This document shows, in pieces, positions 12,401 through 26,300 of a DNA stretch of 64,000 nucleotides (position 1 is the stretch's first letter; each line of letters starts with the position of its first letter). The notes under the pieces were generated by a model. It saw only the letters and a list, made by a program, of their open reading frames with translations, was not told where the DNA came from and did no database searches. The translations under genes and the position numbers were made by a program. The stretch comes from Rostratula benghalensis (taxonomy: Eukaryota; Chordata; Aves; Charadriiformes; Rostratulidae), in the NCBI GenBank assembly GCA_013399305.1, contig VXAI01000160.1, positions 695,159 to 759,158 on the forward strand, given 5' to 3'.

Positions 12401-15400
12401 CAGGGAGGGTGTGGTGAAGATGTTTGAAGGAAGAGGTCAGTGGAGACACTGGGAATGACAGTCACTGGGGAGGAGGAGCTCATAGAGAGTTGTGCTGTGG
12501 GAGCCTCCAGAAACAGGGAAATGGCAGGGAGACTAAAAGACACCTATTTTGAAAGAGGAGGAGGAAATGAGACTATGAAAGGAGACTATGACTGGGGTTA
12601 AAGGTCAAAGAAAATAGAGACTGTGACAAGAAACTCCAGGTGCATCTCATAAGGCTGAGAAAGCAGACAAAAAAGAGGTAGGTGAATCTCAATGTAAGGT
12701 AGTACATATAGATAAAAATAATCTAGCCCATGTCTGCACAACTCTGAATACAGAACTGGCACTTACAGCTCAAGGAAGAAATCCTGGACTAATCATTGAC
12801 AGTTTCCTGCAGGAATCATATCAGTGTGCAGTAGAAAACAGAAGACCTAGCTAAATGGATTGAGAATAAAGAGGAATCATCATTTTTTCAATATATACAA
12901 GCTTGGACCATCCGTGCAGAGTTTGAACAATTAAGTACTGTATGACACCCTTACTTCAAGATACAGGTGCACTGCACAAAAAGATGATTAAGGAGATGAT
13001 TCATCTGTACATGGGGGAGACAAAATATTGAAACTTTTCAGTTTAGAGAGAAGGTACCCAGTAGGGAAAAAGAAAGATATTGTTGGGGCTTACAAAATTT
13101 TGAAGGCAATGAGCAAGATGAATTTATTCAGTTTTATTCACCAAATCTTATGGTACTGCGATTTGAGGATTATCATTGCAACAGGCTCTTGGTTTAAAAA
13201 AATACAGCCATTTACATGTCCAGTCCCAACCTTCTAGAAATGGTTGCTATAGGTGTTGTGCAGTCAGACAGTTTCAGCAGGTTCCAAAGGAAATTAAACT
13301 AATTCCCTTAGACTAATTAGACTAATTCTACATACTCTTGGGGAAACGCATCAACGTGCCCTCTAATTCCTCTGTGGCATTGCCCCCTTGCCTGATTGTT
13401 ACCCCCATGGCTGGTTCTTCCTGCTGGAATCTCTTGTGGGTCATGGCCAGGATCCCCTGAGATGTGCTGAGGAGGCGTCTCCCATCAGAGAAGGCCTGGG
13501 TCAGTAATTTTTGCCCCAAAGACGGGACCGCACCGTTTGCCATGGCCTGCTCATGCTGACCCCATTACCTGGAGAGTGCCACAGAGGGAGGGGACACCTG
13601 GGTGTGAAGGGCCACTGGCCGTGGTGTATTTGGGGCCTTCTTTTGTCTGTCCTCCTTCCTACATCAATGGAGAAACCCAGAGGTGCCATGAAGCCCAGCA
13701 GAGGAAGGTGGGCAGTGGTGGTAACATCCCGCCCACAGGCAGGCACCCATTTGCCATGGTGCTGGGATTGGCATGATCCCAGGAGAGTGACAACACCCAT
13801 GTGCCTTTCCCAAGTGCAAGGCAGGAGGAAGGGAGAAGATGGATAGGAAGAGAGGAAGGGAGAAGATGAACAGGAAGAGAGAAAGATGAAAATTGTCAAC
13901 AGATCCCAGCAATCTTGGATGGGATGTTATATGAGAGGAATAGACCATAGCTGATGGCTGGATTTACATGACACCCCTTAATAGCATTTCCAACAGCCAT
14001 TGCTGGAGGTAGAGCACTGAGTACTGGGCTAGATAGGACATTTTGGTATGGTCTAGCTGGGCATGCCTTTTATTTTCAGAATGTTATAATGGTTAACATC
14101 ATGAAGATTGCAAAATGAACAATTCAGAATTATTCCTTGCTTAAAGTTGCTTATGAAGTCTTAAAATTTCCTTCCTTTTACATGCATTACAATTATTTGG
14201 TCACTGTTGAACCTTCTAGGAAGTCTTTGGCTCTGTTGTCAAGACAGCAGGTTCTCTCTTTTAATGATCATGTAGCCAGGACATTTTTTTCACCCTGGTA
14301 ATTCAGTGAGCATCCCTATGGCTTATTTCTTGTCCTCTATTCAAGCTCCAGTCAGAAATTATTTGTTTCTATATGGATTTCTTTTTGGTGCATACCATTT
14401 TTTTTCCCCAAGTGCTAACTTTGCAGTTAAGTTCTTTCAACATAGTGAGTTCATACTATAAATTCAGTCAGGACAGCACTGTGTGGTGAAGGCATTTTTT
14501 GCTCTTTATTGCTGGTGACAACACTGACAAAGAAAAGAAGGGCACACCATAAATCTGCCAGTAAAACTGACACATTTCATGCATCCTAGCATCAAGAAAC
14601 ATAATCAACTAAGCAATAAAAACTAGGAAAGGCTAAGCAAAGGTGAGGTGCAGGAAAATAGGGACAACAGGTGGTTTCCATCTCTTCATAATGGGAGATG
14701 CTCAAGAAATAAGACTTTAGGAATGAAAAGAAGCATTTGCGCCTGTGTCCCAGCTGCTGATTCTCACCTGGGTAATGTTCACTATGCATATGTGGACCCA
14801 GAGTTGAGCACAGATGTGAACTAACAGGTATCTATTGTAGACAATCAGGGAATCGGCATCCTGTTCGCCTCTGACTGCCAGGTATTATGAAATACCTGAA
14901 AAAGTGGAACAAAAAGCTTTCTAAAATTATATCACCTCTTCAATAGAAAACAAACTTGCAACATCGGCAAGTGCTGGTGCTACTTTTATTCTTTGTGACT
15001 ATTACAGTTCTTCTTTTTTTGAGTGTTACAGGGAGAGAGGGAGGAAGCCTGACAAACCACAGAAGAATAGGCACAGTGTGCTGGTACCCTCTGAGTAGTG
15101 TTCCACTTGCAGTCTAAGCCGCTGTAGTACTGCACTGATTGCCACTATGCCCTATATTTGATGTAGTAGACGTTATTGTCTTTGTGTAACTCCTCTTGTG
15201 GCTGAAAACTTCTTGAATGAGAAATTCAAAGAGTGTCCTAGTGACCTCTATGCAAAATTACTCTTACGCTTACAGCGAAGAACTCTTTTCCCCGGAGTCT
15301 GCTTTTTTCTAGGTTTTCAAAAAAATATTTGTTATGAATATACCCCTGGTTTTAGTCTAATTAGTCTCCTTTGAGAAGCATTATTACTGAACAAAGCTAA

Positions 15401-18400
15401 TTACCACTTCAACACTGCAAGAAGTGTAGGCTCCCAAAAGCACTGTGGGAGACTCCTTCAACTGATTGGTTTATTGGGATGAAACATCTGGGTTTTGAGC
15501 AACAGAACTGTTGTCTAGCTTACTTCAGTGCAGGCTTCCTAGGAATGTTTCTCAAGGACTGTTTTTCAAGCAGCTATCACAATGAAAACATATGGAAAAC
15601 TCCATCAATCTTTCATATGCAACTGTTTTGTAAATAGAGCGTGTTCTGGCCAGTTTTATTTCAAGCTGTTATAACTGGCTGGCATTAGACTTCAAAAAGG
15701 GAGTTACAATAGCAAGAGTGGTTAACATGTAGGATCCCTGATGGGGTTGATAAAAGCTCCATAAGTTTCTCAGTGAGCTCTTTTTAATATTTTTAAAATT
15801 ATTCTTTTGGATGGACACTTTCTATGCTCCGTAGTCATCTAAATTTGTTTTTTAAAGAAGGAAAACCACACATATCTATTCAGAAATTTCTAAGGTGAGG
15901 TTCAAGAAGAAAAACAACGTGTCTGCATGCTTTAAAGTCAGGAAAAGAAACATGGTCTTTTTCAGGATGTGTATCCTGCATTTCTGTGAAGTGCTATGTG
16001 GATTTGGCCAACATCTAAATAATTTCATATTTCCTCTCACACATGCTCTTATTTCCTAAAAGTTACCAGCTAAGGCCTTTGAATATTTTTGTTTTGGGAT
16101 GTTTTATTTGAATTCTGTCTATGCTCCAGGAGCATGGTTTCTGTGCCATGAGAGGGGAAGTGCCACGTTATTGCAACATCCTCTTCATAAGTCATCGATG
16201 CCAGCACAGAAAACCTAGAAAATTCTGGGTCCTAATTGCTGTAGACATCCAAGTGCAAGGAAGGTGAGGAGACAGCCTGTGACTGCTCTGGCCATGGCCA
16301 GCTGGGGTCACTGGCTATTTTCTCCCACATCTTAGGGTGCCTCTGAAAGCTGCCCTAAATTGTAGCTCCTTCAGAGCAGTCCATCAGCAGCTTTCCTTAT
16401 GCTTTTTCTTTTCTCTTCTTTACTCTGGCTTTTCTAGTGACCATATCTCTGAGGTTAATCGCTGGCTGGTACATACAGCAAAGGTCCTAGCGTGTTCCAG
16501 AGGAGGAACTTACCAGGCACAGACTCCTCTGGAGGGGCAGGAGACTTCTTCTGAGTGGGGCACAGCCTGCTCACCATGTTCCTTCCCCTCCCCACCAGTC
16601 ATGTTTGAGCATCCATAAGCAACCTTACCCAGTTGGCATGTGTCAGATTTGTAATATTTTTTTCAGTAAGCTTTACCATGTTCTTGAAAAGTTGTTCTTG
16701 AAGAAAGCAAAACAAGCTTTCAGAAGTTTCTGCTAAATGAAACAACAAAGGAAAATACCAGTTTTGTAACTTGTTGCACCTGAGCACTTAACTTTCTAAA
16801 AATGGAGACAAGCTCTGTTCTACAAAGAAAACTATGTTGGAGACAGCTTATCTAAAGTACAGATTTGGCCTCTTTCCTTTAGCTTTGTCCTCTCCCTTGT
16901 ATCCTTTGCCTTATTTGCTCCTTCTCCCAAGCATGCTGTCATTCTGAAACTGTTCCCTGCAATGTTGCTGATCAACACAGCACAAACATTGCACAAATGA
17001 AGGGTGGGGAAATAAAAAGAATGCTTACTGTTGAATCATATGAACAGAAATTATTGTTTCTAACTTGCCTGCATGTAACGTGAATTTCTTCCCTCGGCAT
17101 GTCCTGCTTAAGGAAAAAAGAAAAAAAAAAAAAGGCAATAGTGCCGTGGTCTTGCTCCTCTTCCCTCCTTCAAGCTTCCGCTGAAGAGCAAGAAACAGAA
17201 ATCAGGAGAATGCAAATTTCGCTCATCACCTGGGGACGTAAGGCAGACTGAGAGAGTTCAGAGCTCAGAACTGCTTCTCCCATTTGCTCTAGGGATGGAA
17301 GGGATGCTGCGTCCCATGGTATTACCTTCCCATTTGTCCAAAGAGTAGCCAGAGACCCAGAGGGGCCAGACAGCGTGTATGAAGGAACCAGTCATTACAA
17401 TAAGTTGAATTTTTCACGGATCCCAAACAAGTATTTTAAAAGTACATGTGCTTTGTCCATTTTAATCCACTTTCAAACTCCATGCTCAGCACTGATGAGA
17501 GATTTATATTACCAGTTTAACAGCATAGACTACCATCAACCCAAACTACCCATGTGTTAACATTCCCTAATCCAGATTTTCTGCTTCGTCCTGTATCAAA
17601 CATTCTGGTCATCCACTAGGGTAGATGACTTAAGCTAACACCCTCTCACAGAGTGATTTAGTAGCAGTTTTACAGAATGCCCCACAGGAGACAGCCCTGA
17701 AGTGGCTTGAGCATTCTCTTATGTTGTTCTCCAAAACTGGTTATACCGCTCCGCTTCACAGGCCTGGACCTTCCTCATCTCATTGTGGTTGCAAGGCTGC
17801 TGTGAGCAACAGTGAATGGAGTAGCTCCAACTTAATTGCAAAAAGAATTAAATCAGCAAAAGCTGACTTCATAACAGCAGTAAAAGATAGCAATTAATGT
17901 TGAATGAAAGCAAGAAACTAGTTGGCTGGAGGTTATGAGGTTACATCCTGTCACAAAAATTTCTTTGCAAAAGAAAAGACAAAAACCTCCAAACAAACCT
18001 ACGCCACTGAAGACCTTATTTAGTTGCTTTGGATCCTGTAAATAGAGACAGCCCCCCTCAAACAATATTTGCTCCCACTCAGTTCCCTGGATTTACGTGT
18101 AACAGCTTTTTGATACTTGTGTAGACGCACATGATAATGCACTGCTCCCCAAATCCAGAGAGCTCAGTTGAAGCGAACAAGAAGCGGAAAGAGTACCAGA
18201 GCTCAGTGACATGTTTCTCATTCTCCAGCTACACTCGCTTGTGAAACAGTGGTTAACCTCTGAGTCAGAGCTGTGGCTGCTCTTCATTCTTCTCCACCAC
18301 CCTGCCACAGCAGCAGAACCGAATGACGGATTCAAATTAGGATTTCAGTTCAAACATTTCTCAAAAACTTGTTCTTAAAAACTCTTGGCTGTTCCTTTGC

Positions 18401-20580
18401 AGAAGATGATGAAGAAACTCTTCTTGTAATACCCTGTAATGTTATTTCACTCTACTTTTCTTAATCTTTCTTCTTCATGTGACCCCAGAAATCTCGCCCA
18501 TCCTCCTTTCTCCCACTCCTTTCTCCCTGCTGATACAAGCTGTCTTCTCTCCATTCACTCAGCACCATTTTTTAAAAAAAAGGCTGTCGCTGGCTGTCCA
18601 TGCAGGTTCTGCTCAAATTTTCCTCATCATACAAATCTGCCTGACCTGATGTTCTTCAAAGGTCTAAGACAAAGGTTGAGACAGTAATACTTTCTATGGA
18701 ATTAAAGTTATCAAAACATAAACAGGTTTATCTCAGAACAAGAGGCTTGGATCAAACTGCATTGTCTCCCTTGGAAGACCATTGAGACAGTCCACATTTA
18801 TTGTTATTGCCATCTTTGCCCTCCCATATACAAATTTCTTGATAACATCCTTTAATTTTACATGTATTCCATGCTTTTTGGGGCAAAGGTTTACATCACA
18901 GCTGTTCGCCCATTGCTTTGCGTAATGGCACAAGACATGACTGGGATGCAGTATTACAAAAATGATGATCATAAATAATACATATAATGGTAAAGGTCTG
19001 TTAAAGGGGCAAGGGATACTAGAACCAGAAAGTTGTATAATTAAGGAGGCTCCAGCACTTGAATCTTTAGCTGTTACTTTCTACGTTGTTGACTTATAAT
19101 GTACATTTTGCAGCAGAAAGGTCTGGGTGTTTCAGAGGGAGCTGTTTCTTCCAGTAGAATGCTGGGAGGTGGGAAGATTGGCAACAGCCTTCTTACTCTA
19201 TCACCCAGTATTGTGTCTGACATGTCATGATAAAAGCTTCACCTGCAGTGGAGAAAAGTTGAATTGTTTGAAGTATTCGCTGTTTGTTTGCAAACAATGC
19301 TTAGGAAGTCTATCAGCAAAAAGAGTGTATTTACAAACCTCTGAAAGTGAGTTATCAGGAAAGGGTGTGATAACTCTCTCAATTCATTTGTCCATCATTC
19401 TGTCATGTTAAGTTTACCCAGTAGCATCTGAAGGTACTGTGTGTGCTTGGCCTTGTGTGCTCTGGATGATGGCCTTTGACAAGGCAAGAAACCATGTTTG
19501 ATGTGGTGATAGTCTCCACAGACTGTGAAACAGGATTGGAGGACGGAGCTGTAAGACAGAGTATTAGATATACTCAAAGAAGTCTTTTAATCCTCTTGCT
19601 AGAAAGGCTTTACTGTTTTAATCTAGTGCAGACTAAGTGCTGCCTTGTCATAGGTGAGTTATTAAGAGAAGATATCATTGTGGAGTTAATTAAAGGGGTG
19701 TTATTAATGATTAAATGATGATCAAATGATAATTAGTCCATTTTGAATGAAAATTGCAGTCAAATAGTTATTAAGCAATAATTGCATGGTAATCAACAAG
19801 AACTTGACAATGATTTGATGATAATTTGACAATAATTTAAATGATAAATTAGGTGGTGGTCAAACACTCTACTAATTGCTACACTTCTAATAATTAAGCT
19901 AAGCTATGGTTGGATATATAAATGTTGCTAGCATCCAATATACTTCTAGGCATAATGTAAAATGTCACTTACCTCGTTAAAGATACGAGATACCAGGTCG
20001 GGTGTCTCTCAAACTCTTGGAGTAACCTTGGGGTTCCTGCACAAAGGGAAATCACTGCTGTGCAGCCTACAGGAGAGCTCAGTGGGCTGGGGCACATACA
20101 GGTAATTATACCAGAAAGTGATTGACCTGTAGTTAAACTCCCTGTTTGGTGTACGTGCATCAGTACAGCTGTGGCACTTTTCAGCTTTGTCTAGTCCCAG
20201 CTCAGGCTGGTACTGTCAGCTCCTGGTAAGACATGACCTAGACCCCTTAGTCCTTGAGAAGATATGGCCTAGCACAGTTCTCAACGTCTGCAGAGCAAGG
20301 CTGACTTCGGTCAGACCCACTTGTTGGTGATGCCCGAACCAAAGTACCCCTCACCCAGGGAGAGTGCAGGCATCCCTCACACTCTGCCTCGTACACCTTT
20401 TGCCCTTCTGTTGCTCCTCTCTCTTCTTCACTTCACCACACAGCAGAATGGAAGTTCTGTGACTGCAGCCGCCATAAACTTGCCAACAAAGAAGGATATC
20501 TCCTTCAACAGAGTCCCAAGACATTTCTGACAAGCTCGATCCTTAATAAGCTCAGCTGAAACCTCCTTGATGGAAAGTAG
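9481..20580. other. Gene-poor DNA with a purine-skewed block
   Basis: No gene is recognised. About 12,190-12,690 is strongly enriched in A and G on the + strand (for example GAAGAGATGGAGG, GGGAAGAGGAAACTGGG). A GC-richer patch at 13,330-13,950 is open in several frames on both strands but has no recognisable product. The stretch 19,680-19,860 is AT-rich with repeated AATGATAATT-like words. Confidence 0.5.
13825..13890 (+). repeat. Short tandem duplication in a purine tract
   Basis: A 27-bp unit starting GAGGAAGGGAGAAGATGGAT at 13825 is repeated with small changes at 13852, and a third partial, purine-only copy follows. The whole tract is almost entirely A and G on the + strand. Confidence 0.7.
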
Positions 20581-20630
20581 TGGGCAGGACAAAGAAACCC
20601 CGATGGGGGCAGGACAAAGAAACTGGGTGC

Positions 20631-20895
20631 TAGTTTTGGCTGGTATCGAGCTCATTTTCTTCATAGTCGCTAGCATGGGGCTATCTTTTGGATTTCTCCT
20701 GAGGACAGTCTTGAGGACATGGGGATGTTTTAGCTATTGCTGAGCAATGCTCACACAGAATCAGGGCCTTTTCCATTTCCCAGAGCATTCTGCCATTGAG
20801 TAGGCTGTGGCTGCACAAGAAGCACTGAGCAGAGAGATATTACACGCCATATAATGTCATGCTCAGCAATAAAAGCTGAGGGAAGAAGAAGGAAT
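20631..20895 (+). mobile_element. Degraded LTR fragment of an avian endogenous retrovirus
   Basis: The sequence aligns by eye with the first half of the better-preserved LTR at 62802. Shared features are the TTTTGGCTGG start region, ATTTTCTTCATAG, GCTGAGCAATGCTCACACAG, and the ATGTCATGCTCAGCAATAAAAG promoter-like block followed by GAAGAAGAAGG. The right half is missing. No internal viral genes are present. A 17-bp direct repeat (GGGCAGGACAAAGAAAC at 20582 and 20607) sits just to its left. Confidence 0.65.
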
Positions 20896-22647
20896 GTACA
20901 TATATTTGCTTTACTATTGTAATATGTATATAAACTTGCTTTCATAGTGGTAATTTTGTAGTGACTTGTTGCATGTTTGTTTATGTTTATGTTTATGTTT
21001 ATTTTTTACTAATAGTAGTTTTGTAACAAAGAAATTCTCAGAAGCCCTGACCTGAGTCCTTGTGTAGTACAGAATCCTGAGAACCCCACAGTCAACATCT
21101 TTACATACCTGTGGGTCAGGTAAGCCCCAGAGATCATGACTGTGACTGCTACAGTACCCATCTCTGCAGGTATTCACATGCAATCGAGAGAAAAGACAGA
21201 GGACAAAGAGAGCACATGGAAATCCAGAGAAGGAAAGCATTTGAATTCAAAGAATTTAACAATGAACTTTGCTTGTTTTGGAACACAGCAGCTTACTGTG
21301 CCGTCTGCAGCTGTATTTACTGTGTGGGGAGAGCTGGTTTTTATTACCAAAATCCAGGCAAAATATTATCTGTAGCCCAATAACTCGATGAACACGGCAC
21401 CAATATTTTACCGTAACTTTCCTACCACAGGTCAGTTGGTAGCACAGTTAAGCAAGGTCCATGGGAACGGAGGTGACTGCCTGGGTAAAAGCATACACAG
21501 GATATTTTTTGTTCTACTCCCATAATAAGATAGTCCTTGAGTGACTGCCAGTAGGAAAAATGAAGAAATTTTAATGAAATTCAGCAGAAAAGCTCTCCGT
21601 GGCTCTTGAAAATAACAGGGGAGAAGTCTGGGTTTTATTTTTTTTTTTTCATTTTTTTGTGTCTTCCCCCCCATCTCCAAAATGCCAATTTATAGCTGTG
21701 GTCCAGTTGTGTTTTACAGCATTTAAAAAACCACAGAATTAATGTCCCAAGGGAGAAAGTATAACGCTAGTGGGAGCTGGGATTCCTTAACACCACTGTC
21801 AGCGTCTGCTGACTCATTTTTAAAGGTTCCGCTGACAGAAAACCATGTCATGAACTGCTTCTGTGTTCCACATTACTGTTTGCTTTCTTTTGGTTGAGGA
21901 GGCTCTTCAGGCAATGGAAAGTTTCAGTGGAGAACAAAAAAAAGCTCCTGCATGTACTTTTGGGAGCAACAAGAAATGATTAGTTCAAAACGTAATGCAA
22001 CCCATGAGGGAAATTGTGTTCCTTCTCTTCTGTCATAAGGAGGAATGTGACATAGATGGCTGGGGAATGGGAAGATGGGAAATCAAAGGAGAGGAGGACA
22101 GGGGGACACTGATGCCTCGGCAGCAAGAAAGCTGGAGACTTTTAGTTTCTGCTGAGGGCTGTCAGACAAGTATAGGATTTAGGAGAAGCTGTTGTGTCAT
22201 AATGAGTTGGTTGCTTTGGGGTAAGAGGAGAGAGAATTGCAAGGCTACTCGTAGCTCAAAGTCTGAGCTGATGTTTGTGTTTGAAAGACACGTGGAAGGA
22301 AAAGGGAAGAAGCAAAAACATCTGGGTAGTGTTACATGTTATGAATGCTGCTGATGAGTAAAAGCCTACTGAGACAATAGGTGTATCCTGATAAATGTGC
22401 TACAACGAATGACAGGGATGCCACAGGGAGGGCTGTGCCATAGGTGAGCTTTTGTTTATATGGGGGAACAGCAATGAAAATCTGCCTTGTAGGCTTTAAA
22501 TCCATCCTTTTTAAAGGTGGCTTAATCTTAATTATAGCTAACATACCAGCACTGAGCAAAAGCTATGGTGTGACACAGCCATTGTCACTGAGTCCTTGCA
22601 GAAGCTTTGATTTTCCTATTTTCTTGTTCATTTCCCTCCCTATGTAC
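20896..22647. other. Gene-free DNA between LTR fragment and CR1
   Basis: Apart from the TTTATG repeat at 20971, I see no repeat family and no coding signature here. Confidence 0.55.
20971..21004 (+). repeat. TTTATG hexamer repeat
   Basis: The sequence has about four copies of GTTTAT/TTTATG in tandem (GTTTGTTTATGTTTATGTTT), ending in a T run. Confidence 0.8.
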
Positions 22648-23345
22648 AGAATACCAGGGATTGGAAGGGACCTTGAAACATCATCTAGTCCAGTCCCCCT
22701 GCTGGAGCAGGAACACCTAGATCAGGTCACACAGGAACACGTCCAGGCAGGTTTTGAATGTCTCCAGAGAAGGAGACTCCACAACCTCTCTGGGCAGCCT
22801 GTTCCAGTGCTCCATCACCCTCATTGTGAAGAAGTTTTTCCTCATATTTAAATGGAACCTCCTGTGTTCCAACTTGTACCCATTGCCCCTTGTCCTATCA
22901 TAGGCCATCACTGAGAAGAGCCTGGCTCCATCCTCCTGACACTCACCCTTTACATATTTATAAACATTAATGAGGTCACCCCTCAGTCTCCTCTTCTCCA
23001 AGCTAAAGAGACCCAGCTCCCTCAGCCTTTCCTCATAGGGGAGATGCTTCACTCCATCATCTTTGTGGCTCTACGCTGGACTCTCTCAAGCAGTTCCCTG
23101 TCCTTCTTGAACTGAGGGGCCCAGAACTGGACATACTATTCCAGATGGGGTCTCACCAGGGCAGAGGAGAGGGGGAGGAGAACCTCTCTGGACCTACTGA
23201 CCACAACCCTTCTAATACACCCCAGGATGCCATTGGCCTTCTTGTCCACCAGGGCACAGTGCTGGCTCATGGTCATCCTGCTGTCTACCAGGACGCCCAG
23301 GTCCCTTTCCCCATCACTGCTCTCCAACAGGTCATTTCCCAACCT
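22648..23345 (-). mobile_element. CR1 retrotransposon 3' fragment
   Basis: This is an antisense CR1 copy beginning with AGAATACCAGGGATTGGAAGGGACC on the + strand. Read on the minus strand it keeps a 111-codon open frame (22717-23052) with [29 protein letters not shown] and [14 protein letters not shown], the conserved C-terminus of CR1 ORF2. A second piece (23136-23342) has [18 protein letters not shown]. It is one of the youngest-looking copies in the window. Confidence 0.95.
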
Positions 23346-26300
23346 ACACTACTTCTAATTAGATGACTAAAATCCAGTTTCTACTTCTTATTTCTAATCT
23401 GACTCTTTCTATTGTTCTTCCTCTTTGCCTTTGGCTCCTCTTTTTGTAACCTAGGTTTATGACAGGGTGGGTACACAGTGGTTGCAAAGAAAAGTCACTG
23501 TGTCAAGAACTGCATTTTGGAGTTTACACCACGTACTAAAGAACAATGGACAGATGTTAGTAACAGAGAAAGAAAAATCTAGTAATAAGCGTAACTTATG
23601 AGCCATTTTCCCCAAGCAGCCTGAGAGCACAATATAATTTTGAGTGAGGGAGTGTGTTGTAATTCTAGCTGTGTTCACCACACCAGATTACTTGGGCTTT
23701 TCCTCAGATTTCCTTGCAATTAGGCTAGCCTTGGATCTCCATTCAGTTTGTGCACAAAGCTTCTGATGGCTAATCAATTAAAAACTGGAAACAATTGCTT
23801 ATTTGTTATGACACCTTAGCACAAACAAGGCAAGAAAATAGGAAAATCAAAGCTTCTGCAAGGACTCAGTGACAATGCCAGCATAGGACCCCTAAACACA
23901 CATACAGCAGATAAAAAAACTGACTGCTTGGCAAAATATTAATCAAAGTACTCTGCCTTCCCTCTGGAAGCATTTGAGCCAGCACTTAGCACAGTGATTT
24001 AAGTTCGACCAGTTAGAGCTCAACCCTATAGAAGGCAGCAAATTATTCTCCAAAGGGTTCATGCTCCCGTCATGAGAAATAAATTGATGTAGAGAATTAT
24101 TTATCTTATTTTATCATGAGCATTATTTTCCACACGCCTGCTGCTTTGATTTTCCTGCTTTTTTTGCTGCAAGGAATGTCATAGCTCAGGCAAAAGTAGC
24201 TCTGAATTTTGTTTCCTTATGTCTTGTGCTGTTCGGAGGCTACAGTTTTTACAGTTGCTGGGAGAAAGAAGTACACTCATTTCTATGTGCTTCTAAGGCA
24301 ACTAACTCTTCCTTCTAATCTAGGGTGAAACCATCAACATACCATGTCTCCTGAGATAGAGGCTTATTTTTCAAAGCTCAATCACTGCCAGTTACTGCTC
24401 CTAAAGATTCCTTCTTTTTCAGTCACTATATTCCAGGGTCTGCTGTAATTGTGTGCATCCTTTTTGTGCTCTCCTAGCAATTTAAAGAAGAATATTCTTG
24501 TAAGGGTTTCCCCAGGCCACTTTGTTACTCCAATTTACTTGTTGCTTCTGTTCATGTAATTTTAATGGTGTTCCAGCAAGGCACTGGATAATCTGATTAT
24601 AGCCACGCAGCCGTTGCACAGTTTGTCCAGATTTTATGGCTCCTTTCTGGCTGGGTGAGGTGACTAAGTCTAGGATTCCCTTGCTCACAGCTCCAGGTTG
24701 CTTTCCAGCGTGTTGGCCTTTATTGTATAAGCATTATTCAAGCATAATTCCCAAGTGCACCCTGTACACAGCAAATCGCAAGAGCAGAAATTGGAGAGGA
24801 GCTCCATGGTAGCAACAGACAGATCATAGTCATTACAGATGACCACATTTTAAACTTACAGTAGCTACACATGAAGGCTAAACTGCTGCATCCATCTTAC
24901 AGACCTCGCTGCAAATTAATTACAGCCATTTCAGCTGCACTTCTGCTGACTCCAAGAGCTCTAACCCACAAAACAGGATAAGATCTTGAGGTGGCTGTGT
25001 GCTGGGCCGAGATATCAAGTTGTAAAACTTGATTTTCATTGCAATGACTCACCTACCGGCTAGTGAAGCCATCACTTTCTTTGGTTCTATTTAGTGCCAA
25101 CATACTGCTTCCACCTCAAGGAAGTCCTAAGGAGACCAATAATAACTTTGAAGCCATTCCCGGATCTGCCTTGAGCATTGTTTCAGTTCAAACCAGAGCT
25201 ACTGAGATAATGCCAGCAAAGCAAGCACTACTGATTTATTTAAATAGTAATGTGGTAAATCCCAAAAAGCGGGGATTTGGACTTGCTTAGTCACATTGGA
25301 AATGATCAAGGCTAAAGATCTTCTGTGAGCTGAAGGCAAAAAGGAAAAATCCCCAACAGCTGTGGGCATTCCTCTCAAGAGGTGTGGATAAGAGTCACAG
25401 AAAAGACAGAAGAGGAGCTTTCTCTAGAAAAATTGTCAGTGATTCTGGGTGGACAGGAGGAGAAAGGTGCTCCTAGCATGCATTCCTGGTTAAGTGTTGC
25501 AGTGGCAGTCACATAACTGCAGAGACCTCCTCCACTTAATCTGCAGTTGTACATGGAAACGTGTAGAACTGATGAAAGATCTTCTAATTCTTTTAAAAAG
25601 AAAAATTAAACGCCTATTTATATTTCAAATTAGGTTCCAATTATGAAAACTGCATTTTGAGATAACTGGTATGTTCAGGTTTTTCACTTACTTGAAACGT
25701 CAATTTGAGATCAGTTGCTTTATGCTGTATAAATTTGCTTTAAGTGCGGATGGATATACTAGATCAAATAGAAACTCCCTCTGCTTTGTGTGGAAATCCT
25801 GGACACTGAGACTGAACAAGCATCAATACTCAAAAACATGTTTAAAGTTACTGCCATGTGTACACAATAAATCTGACGTGCCTTTGAAGGAGTACCACTA
25901 AAAGCACGATTACAAGTGCAATATCAGATCTATGTCTTCGTGTTTCAGTTGCTACCCCATCCTCTCTAAAAAGAGTGAGCTTTTTACAAGAGGGCATTAA
26001 AGGAAGGGATCCAGTAGAATATGTAGCTACTCAGTTTTGATTTAGACTTTGGACTTGGATGACCAGAAAATCAACTGTGTTTTATGATTTTTCTAGAATG
26101 AGGATCTTGGTGGGCACAAACACTGCTGTTGTCCTAAAACAGATGTGTTCAAACTGTAACAGACTCAGAACTGTTAAGTTCTCAAATATCTACAGCTTTT
26201 GGTGCTGCAGCAAGCTGTAGTAGGATTTAACTCGGAATAAACAGGCTCCCCGGCATAATTTTGTGCTTCTTGATTGCTTTCCATATTAACCTATATTAAT

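Noticed and set aside
22717..23342. Minus-strand open frames of 111 and 68 codons
   Set aside because: These are the C-terminus of CR1 ORF2 in a truncated retrotransposon, not a host gene.
24324..24359. GETINIPC string after an AG, like the start of an Ig domain (possible IL1R2 relic)
   Set aside because: It ends at a stop within 12 codons and lacks the tryptophan and closing cysteine, so it is likely chance.
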